Source of the DNA: Deltaproteobacteria bacterium
GTDB lineage: Bacteria; Desulfobacterota; Desulfobaccia; Desulfobaccales; 0-14-0-80-60-11
Reading direction: 5' to 3'
DNA: 10,517 bases
Assembly: GCA_021817645.1 (NCBI GenBank)
Contig: JAKAGH010000083.1
Location: forward strand, 1 to 10,517
Positions 6,731 to 10,517 of the stretch are shown here, in pieces. Numbering within the stretch: position 1 is the stretch's first letter; each line of letters opens with the position of its first letter. The notes under the pieces were generated by a model, which saw nothing but the letters and a program-made list of their open reading frames with translations, was not told the origin of the DNA and made no database searches. The position numbers and the translations under genes were made by a program.

Positions 6731-7700
6731 GGCTGGACCCACAATTGCGATAAAACTGGTGAAAATCCGGGATCTTCTCGATGAAGCCGTAATTTTTCAG
6801 CTCCCGGGCCACCTGATTATAGGTCCCTTCCTGAAGGCGGCCCATGGGGATGTCGGCTCCGGGAGGCTGAATGATGTCCTGCATGCGTTCCAGCATCCAC
6901 TTCTGCTGCGGCCGGTTGGTGGGCAGATTGGCAGCATTGACGTACTTCATGACGATATCCAGGGCTTCGTCGGGATGGGCAAAGGCATACTGCCAGCCGG
7001 CGACGGAGGCTTGGACGAAATTTATGCACTTGCCGGGATCTTTCTGAAAGGTGGACTCCAGGCAGTAAATGCCGTCTTCGGGAAAATTCAGGCCGTAGTC
7101 GGCCAGGAGAAAGGTGGTCAGTTCTTCGGGGTTAATGCCGGCCTGAAGGAGCCGGTAGTATTCGTTGTACCACATGGCCGAGGCCACCTCCACGCCCCCC
7201 CGGAGAAACAGGTTCATGGTGGTGCCTTGCCGGAGGATTTTGACGTCCAGGTGTTGCAGGTGGAAAAAGGCCCGGGGCTGAATTTGAAATTCCTCCCCCC
7301 AGAGGGCCACTTTTCTGCCGTTCATATCCGCCGGGACTTGGATGCCGCTGGACTTCCTGGCCACCAGCATGAGGGCCGAGCGTTGCACGATCTGGCCGAT
7401 ATTCACGAGCTTGATGCCTTTGGCCCTTTTCACCAAGGCAGCGGTCAGAAACATGGTGCCGAAATCGGCCTTGCCCGCGGGTAATAATTCGGAAGGAGGA
7501 AAGTCCGGCCCTCCCCGCAAAATCTTCACATCCAGGCCCCGGGCGGTATAAAAGCCTTTGTCATGAGCCACATAATAGCCGGCAAATTGGGATTGGGGGG
7601 CCCATTGCGGGATAAAGGAGACCTGGTCTCCGGCTGCCGCAGCCGGAAAAGGCGCGGTCAACAGCAAAACCATCAGGATGGGGGTGAAAAGGCGGCGCAT
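6720..7700 (-). CDS. Periplasmic NMT1/THI5-like solute-binding protein
   Basis: This 326-residue secreted binding protein has a signal peptide with basic residues R2-R3, a hydrophobic stretch about 5-20 and an Ala-rich cleavage site near AAAA-GDQ (21-26). The mature protein opens with the NMT1/THI5-like (PF09084) signature: WAPQSQFAGYYVAHDKGFY then GLDVKILRGGPD. It continues with lobe motifs ADFGTMFLTAALVKR, ADMNGRKVALWG and YNEYYRLLQAGI. Relatives bind thiamine-precursor pyrimidines, riboflavin precursors, nitrate, taurine or sulfonates and feed ABC importers; ligand cannot be predicted here. No permease or ATPase gene is nearby. Instead the gene sits between two receptor cyclases and its stop overlaps the ATG of cyclase B. 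A role as ligand-presenting co-receptor is therefore plausible but is inference. The SD is weak (AAGAAA region). The gene starts 126 bases after the cyclase A stop, past a 20-bp palindrome. Confidence 0.9.
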   Translation of the reverse strand: MRRLFTPILMVLLLTAPFPAAAAGDQVSFIPQWAPQSQFAGYYVAHDKGFYTARGLDVKILRGGPDFPPSELLPAGKADFGTMFLTAALVKRAKGIKLVNIGQIVQRSALMLVARKSSGIQVPADMNGRKVALWGEEFQIQPRAFFHLQHLDVKILRQGTTMNLFLRGGVEVASAMWYNEYYRLLQAGINPEELTTFLLADYGLNFPEDGIYCLESTFQKDPGKCINFVQASVAGWQYAFAHPDEALDIVMKYVNAANLPTNRPQQKWMLERMQDIIQPPGADIPMGRLQEGTYNQVARELKNYGFIEKIPDFHQFYRNCGSSHEK

Positions 7701-7781
7701 GGGTTTTTTCTTACAGATTATTTATCCTTATTCTGATCGTCATTTCCAGGGAAAATCCTTAGCCGGTGCGCTCCAGCGAAA

Positions 7782-7801
7782 GGCGGACCCGCGGGTCCGC
7801 C
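7782..7801. repeat. Perfect 20-bp palindrome between cyclase A and the binding-protein gene
   Basis: GGCGGACCC-GC-GGGTCCGCC is exactly self-complementary over 20 bases. It lies 26 bases after the cyclase A stop codon and about 80 bases before the binding-protein ATG (minus strand). On that strand it is followed by TTTCGCTG, too poor in T for a strong terminator. It could be an mRNA-stabilising or attenuating stem that sets expression of cyclase A against the downstream genes, or a copy of a dispersed palindromic repeat. Confidence 0.6.
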
Positions 7802-7826
7802 CTGATCATACCAAGGCCGTGAGGAA

Positions 7827-9776
7827 CTACTCCCGGCCGATGGCCTTAAGAATAATAGGGTAAATCTCCGGGGCCACGGAAGTGAAGCGGATCTGGACGT
7901 CCTTTTCGTTCCCGGCGCCTGCTTTAACGGTGGTGACCTTGCCGAAGATCCTTTGGGGGATTTCCCGGCCACTTTCGTCCAGGAGGAAGAGGCGGACGTC
8001 TTCCCATTCCCCCAGTTCTCCTTCCAAGTGGATGGCGGCGGAAGTTTCGGAAAGATGGGTGATCCAGGCGTTCTCGGTTTCGCCGATGACGATTTTTTCA
8101 GAGATGCGCTGCAGGTGGACGGGGATCATGGCGACCACCGGCGTCAGAGTTTCATATCTTTCAGGCAGGTGAATATTATAAGGTTCCCCGATGCCCAGGA
8201 CCTCATACAAAGAGGTCTGGCCAGGAACCCCTTTCATTTTCACCATCAAAGTTTCGCCCACCTTGATGGAGTCTCGCACCCGCAGGAAAGTGGTGGGGCC
8301 GATGAGCACCTGCCCACCCACCGCATAGGCTTCGATGCGGGAGGCCAGGTTCACATGGGACCCGACGACGCTGTATTTGGTTCTCTGTTCCGAACCGATG
8401 TTGCCCACCACCACCTCCCCGGTGTTGACGGCGATGCCCATCTCCAGATGGGGGAGGCCGTCGGCGTGATTGCGGGCGTTGACTTCGTTCATGGCCGCCT
8501 GCATGGCCAGGGCGCAGGCCACGGCCTGAACCGGATGGTCCTCCATGGGTTCGGGCGCGCCGAAAAAGGCCAGGATGCCGTCACCGATGATTTCGTCGAT
8601 CACCGCGTGGTAATCCGTGAGAATTTCAATCATCTTGGCTAAATAGCGGTTGAGAAAAGTGACCACTTCCTCCGGCTCCATGTCCGCGGTGAGGGCGGTG
8701 AAGCCCCGCAGGTCCGAGATGAGGATAGTCACTTCCCGGGTCTCTCCCCCCAATTCCAGGGCCGCTTCCGATTCCAGGAGACGTTTGACCACTTCCTGGG
8801 TGACGTAGCGGCCGAATGTGTCCCGGATAAAATCCCGCTTGGCGATGTAGTCCACCAGCTGCTCCCCCAACCGGTTGAAAGATTGGGCCAGATGGACCAC
8901 TTCTTTGACCCCCTTTTCCGGAACGGCCACCGCGAAGTTGCCTTCCCCCACCTCCTTCACCCCTTTCTGCAGCCGCCGCAAGGGTCCGGAAATGGACGCG
9001 GCAAAATAAAGGCCGAACAAGGCGGCCAGCAGAGAAAAAGATGCCCCGGCGATCAGGCCCCCGATCTTTGCCAACCGTTCCAGCTTCTGGGAATGCTGCT
9101 TGATGGATTGATCCGCCTGGGTGATGATTTCCGCGGAGGCTTTGCGCATCTTTTCCTGGGTGGGGAGAAAGTATTCATCAATGTTAACGATGGCCGCGGC
9201 GATGAAGGGGGTCCCGGGCACGTGGATCCGGACCGCATAGCGTTTTCTTTCCTTCCCGTCCCGGTCAAAGAAGGTGTAATAACCGGCAACCCGGTCTTCC
9301 TTGAAAGAACGCTTGATCATTTCGGTGGTTTGGGGATACTCCTTCTCCCAATCCAGTTGATTGCGGCCTTCCACCTTGGGGTCAGGGTGAAACAGGATAT
9401 AGCCGTTATGGTCGTAGAGATCGGTATAGCCTGCAGGACCCTGGGCGGTATAGATGGTTTGGATGGCAATTTTGCGGATTGTGGGGTCCCGGCGCAGCTT
9501 CTCATAATTATAAGTCTTGCGGCCCCCCAGGACAAAGGCCAGCTCATGGGCCACGTCTTGAGCCTTGTCTTCGATGATGTATTCGCCGTAATTGGTGAGA
9601 ATTTGCTTGGCCATTTGATAGTCGGCGGTGGTGATAGCCATCACCCCTTGTTCGGCAAAGCGCAGGTTCCCCTGGGTCATTTTATCCATGACCCATTCGG
9701 CCGCGGCCCACATGCCCAGGGTAAGCAGCAGAATCAAGCCCAGATACGACAGCAGAAGATGGGTGCGAATACTCAT
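7827..9776 (-). CDS. Cyclase A: membrane receptor class III adenylate/guanylate cyclase (single-Cache-like sensor, HAMP, cyclase, PilZ-like)
   Basis: This 649-residue receptor is the paralogue of cyclase B. TM1 is at about 6-27. A periplasmic region at about 28-236 carries a single-Cache-like core (GYTDLYDHNGYILFHPDP, GYYTFFDRDGKERKRY, FIAAAIVNIDEYF) flanked by long helices. TM2 is at about 237-260 and HAMP at about 259-313. The helix RDFIRDTFGRYVTQEVVKRLL leads into the catalytic domain (about 345-530). Metal aspartates are D355 (ISDLRGFT) and D399 (IGDGILAFFG); N476 and R480 are the transition-state pair. E395 replaces the usual adenine-selecting Lys, and S469 is at the second purine position. 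Residues about 535-649 are the same PilZ-like tail as in cyclase B. I chose the ATG at 9776 because GAGGG lies about seven bases before it and TM1 follows directly; an upstream frame extension of 24 codons lacks a comparable SD. It is the first gene of the minus-strand block. Confidence 0.93.
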   Translation of the reverse strand: MSIRTHLLLSYLGLILLLTLGMWAAAEWVMDKMTQGNLRFAEQGVMAITTADYQMAKQILTNYGEYIIEDKAQDVAHELAFVLGGRKTYNYEKLRRDPTIRKIAIQTIYTAQGPAGYTDLYDHNGYILFHPDPKVEGRNQLDWEKEYPQTTEMIKRSFKEDRVAGYYTFFDRDGKERKRYAVRIHVPGTPFIAAAIVNIDEYFLPTQEKMRKASAEIITQADQSIKQHSQKLERLAKIGGLIAGASFSLLAALFGLYFAASISGPLRRLQKGVKEVGEGNFAVAVPEKGVKEVVHLAQSFNRLGEQLVDYIAKRDFIRDTFGRYVTQEVVKRLLESEAALELGGETREVTILISDLRGFTALTADMEPEEVVTFLNRYLAKMIEILTDYHAVIDEIIGDGILAFFGAPEPMEDHPVQAVACALAMQAAMNEVNARNHADGLPHLEMGIAVNTGEVVVGNIGSEQRTKYSVVGSHVNLASRIEAYAVGGQVLIGPTTFLRVRDSIKVGETLMVKMKGVPGQTSLYEVLGIGEPYNIHLPERYETLTPVVAMIPVHLQRISEKIVIGETENAWITHLSETSAAIHLEGELGEWEDVRLFLLDESGREIPQRIFGKVTTVKAGAGNEKDVQIRFTSVAPEIYPIILKAIGRE

Positions 9777-9834
9777 GAGTAGCCCTCGAAGACCAGGAAT
9801 AAGTTTGATTCCCGCCGGATAATGCCCCATTTCC

Positions 9835-9863
9835 ACTAGGCAGGACATTCAGCGGCATGTCAA
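9835..9863 (-). promoter_or_regulatory. Possible sigma70 promoter of the cyclase/binding-protein block
   Basis: On the minus strand a perfect -35 hexamer TTGACA (9863-9858) is followed, after 17 bases, by CCTAGT (9840-9835), a poor -10 match. Transcription would begin about 50 bases before the cyclase A ATG. Position fits, because the terminator of the preceding gene (9950-9968) lies just upstream, so the block needs its own promoter. Weak -10 means low confidence, or need for an activator. Confidence 0.3.
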
Positions 9864-9939
9864 GAAAGAAAAAGGGGTGGGTAAGTAGAGGATATATAGA
9901 ACTTTTATTAGACGGGCCCCCCGCCGGACCTTGCCCCGA

Positions 9940-9968
9940 AACAACAAAAGGGCCGCTCTGCGCGGCCC
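9940..9968 (-). terminator. Rho-independent terminator of the 94-residue gene
   Basis: Read on the minus strand, GGGCCGC (9968-9962), a five-base loop, GCGGCCC (9956-9950), then TTTTGTTGTTT. The 7-bp all-GC stem with a T-rich tail lies 35 bases after the TGA at 10003. It separates this gene from the cyclase block. Confidence 0.85.
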
Positions 9969-10002
9969 CTGAGTGCGGCAAACCAGGAAGGCCAGGAATG
10001 GC

Positions 10003-10287
10003 TCAGGAGACGATCTCCCAGTTCATTTCAAAGGTGTTGTCGTAGAGGGTATATAAATAACCCAACATCTTCCCGACCCCGGGAGGTAGGCCTTCCTGGA
10101 TGCGCCAGTAGGCCAGGTAAATGGCCGGAACCATGCGGGGGTCGCCACTTTTAGGGTCTGGCTCAATGTTCTGCCAAACCTCCCGTTTCTCCATCACGCG
10201 CCACTGGGTGCCATATTTCTTGCTGCGCACCGTCTGCCCGACTTCGGGCAATCCCTTCTTCCGAACGATTTCCTCGTAGTCTTTCAT
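10003..10287 (-). CDS. Conserved-looking hypothetical protein, 94 residues
   Basis: I do not recognise this family. It is a soluble, charged 94-residue protein without signal peptide, membrane segment or Cys pairs. A short N-terminal helix (DYEEIVRKKG) leads into GQTVRSKKYGTQWRVMEKREVW, which reads like a small SH3-type or OB-like beta sheet. An aromatic-rich part follows (AIYLAYWRIQEG) and a Tyr-rich C-terminus (GYLYTLYDNTFEMNWEIV). The start is well supported by GAGGAGG six bases before the ATG. The gene is a single-gene unit with a sigma70-like promoter and a strong terminator, which argues it is really expressed. No neighbour suggests a role; the upstream end of the window is unassigned. 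Confidence 0.82.
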   Translation of the reverse strand: MKDYEEIVRKKGLPEVGQTVRSKKYGTQWRVMEKREVWQNIEPDPKSGDPRMVPAIYLAYWRIQEGLPPGVGKMLGYLYTLYDNTFEMNWEIVS

Positions 10288-10328
10288 GGCCGCCTCCTCG
10301 CAAGAGTATTAGGCAATTCCCTAGGCAA

Positions 10329-10357
10329 GAGATAAGACGCCTAAGGCCGGGTGTCAA
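10329..10357 (-). promoter_or_regulatory. Probable sigma70 promoter of the 94-residue gene
   Basis: Minus strand: perfect -35 TTGACA (10357-10352), a 17-base spacer, then TATCTC (10334-10329), a partial -10. The predicted start of transcription is about 35 bases before the ATG at 10287. The perfect -35 and exact spacing support it; the weak -10 limits confidence. Confidence 0.45.
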
Positions 10358-10421
10358 GGCTGCCGCAGCCTCACCTCCTTTCCTTACTTGCCTCATTTCC
10401 AGGACGCAGTGATCCGGGCCT

Positions 10422-10517
10422 TTAAGGCCAGCAGTGCAGCTTCGGTTTGCAAATTGCCGGCAGAGGCTTGAATTTCTCGGCGGCCAATGTTACTTTAAAA
10501 AAAAGGCGATGAGGTCC
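10422..10517 (-). other. Unassigned edge region with two overlapping open frames (minus strand)
   Basis: No complete gene is visible right of the 94-residue gene. On the minus strand one frame is open from the window edge to a TAA at 10422-10424 (32 codons, contains LAAEKFKPLPAICKPK). Another is open from a TAA at 10495-10497 to a TGA at 10393-10395 (contains RREIQASAGNLQTEAALLAL). An eight-base A/T run (10497-10504) lies at the point where one frame would have to shift into the other. This may be the 3' end or a decayed remnant of a gene outside the window, or chance. Confidence 0.2.

Noticed and set aside
6696..7484. 262-codon open frame on the + strand opposite the binding-protein gene
   Set aside because: Shadow frame; the minus strand has a signal peptide and NMT1 motifs.
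8883..9782. 299-codon open frame on the + strand opposite cyclase A
   Set aside because: Antisense shadow; the real frame on the minus strand carries TM segments, Cache and HAMP features.
9777..9848. 24-codon N-terminal extension of cyclase A
   Set aside because: The extension has no good SD and would put a non-helical leader before TM1, whereas the ATG at 9776 has GAGGG at proper spacing.
10366..10378. TCACCTCCTTTCC, resembling the 3' end of 16S rRNA (anti-SD)
   Set aside because: Only about 12 bases match and no rRNA sequence precedes it. Read on the minus strand it is an SD-like GGAGGTGA, but no sensible start codon follows in an acceptable frame.
1..10517. CRISPR arrays, tRNA genes, rRNA genes, transposases
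   Set aside because: I saw no regularly spaced repeats, no cloverleaf-like sequences and no transposase or integrase motifs on either strand.

Overview
The window reads as a chromosomal segment of a GC-rich Gram-negative bacterium. It carries a proteobacterial-type gyrB with the long insert after the TOPRIM domain, secreted proteins with classical Sec signal peptides, Cache-type membrane receptors and several dispersed palindromic repeats. My best guess is Desulfobacterota (former Deltaproteobacteria, Desulfobacca/Syntrophobacter-like). That placement is an impression from protein style, not a measured result.

Layout, left to right. (1) 1-1727 (+): the last ~575 codons of gyrB, cut by the window edge. 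(2) 1899-2303 (+): a small 134-residue protein of unknown role, probably a beta-barrel, closed by a clear hairpin terminator. (3) 2304-2589: a non-coding gap with that terminator and a dispersed-type palindromic repeat. (4) 2590-3509 (+): a two-gene unit in which a Zn-finger/winged-helix-like protein overlaps, by a TTGA junction, an ECF sigma factor that has no recognisable anti-sigma partner. (5) 3510-3650: a convergent gap with another repeat-like sequence and a hairpin. (6) 9776-3651 (-): a four-gene block, described below. (7) 10287-10003 (-): an isolated 94-residue protein of unknown function with a strong SD, a plausible sigma70 promoter and its own terminator. (8) 10288-10517: the upstream region of that gene, with an ambiguous open frame running off the edge.

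The four-gene minus-strand block is the most interesting part. In transcription order it holds a Cache-HAMP class III nucleotide cyclase (cyclase A), a periplasmic NMT1/THI5-like solute-binding protein, a second Cache-HAMP class III cyclase (cyclase B, whose ATG overlaps the binding-protein stop), and a secreted cyclase-family (kynurenine-formamidase-like) metal hydrolase. No ABC permease or ATPase is present. The two cyclases have nearly the same cytosolic half (HAMP exit, catalytic domain and a degenerate PilZ-like tail) but unrelated-looking periplasmic sensor domains. This suggests a receptor cassette in which the binding protein presents a small molecule to one or both cyclases and the periplasmic hydrolase acts on the same or a related compound. 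The gene content and domain layout are seen directly. The sensing role is inference.
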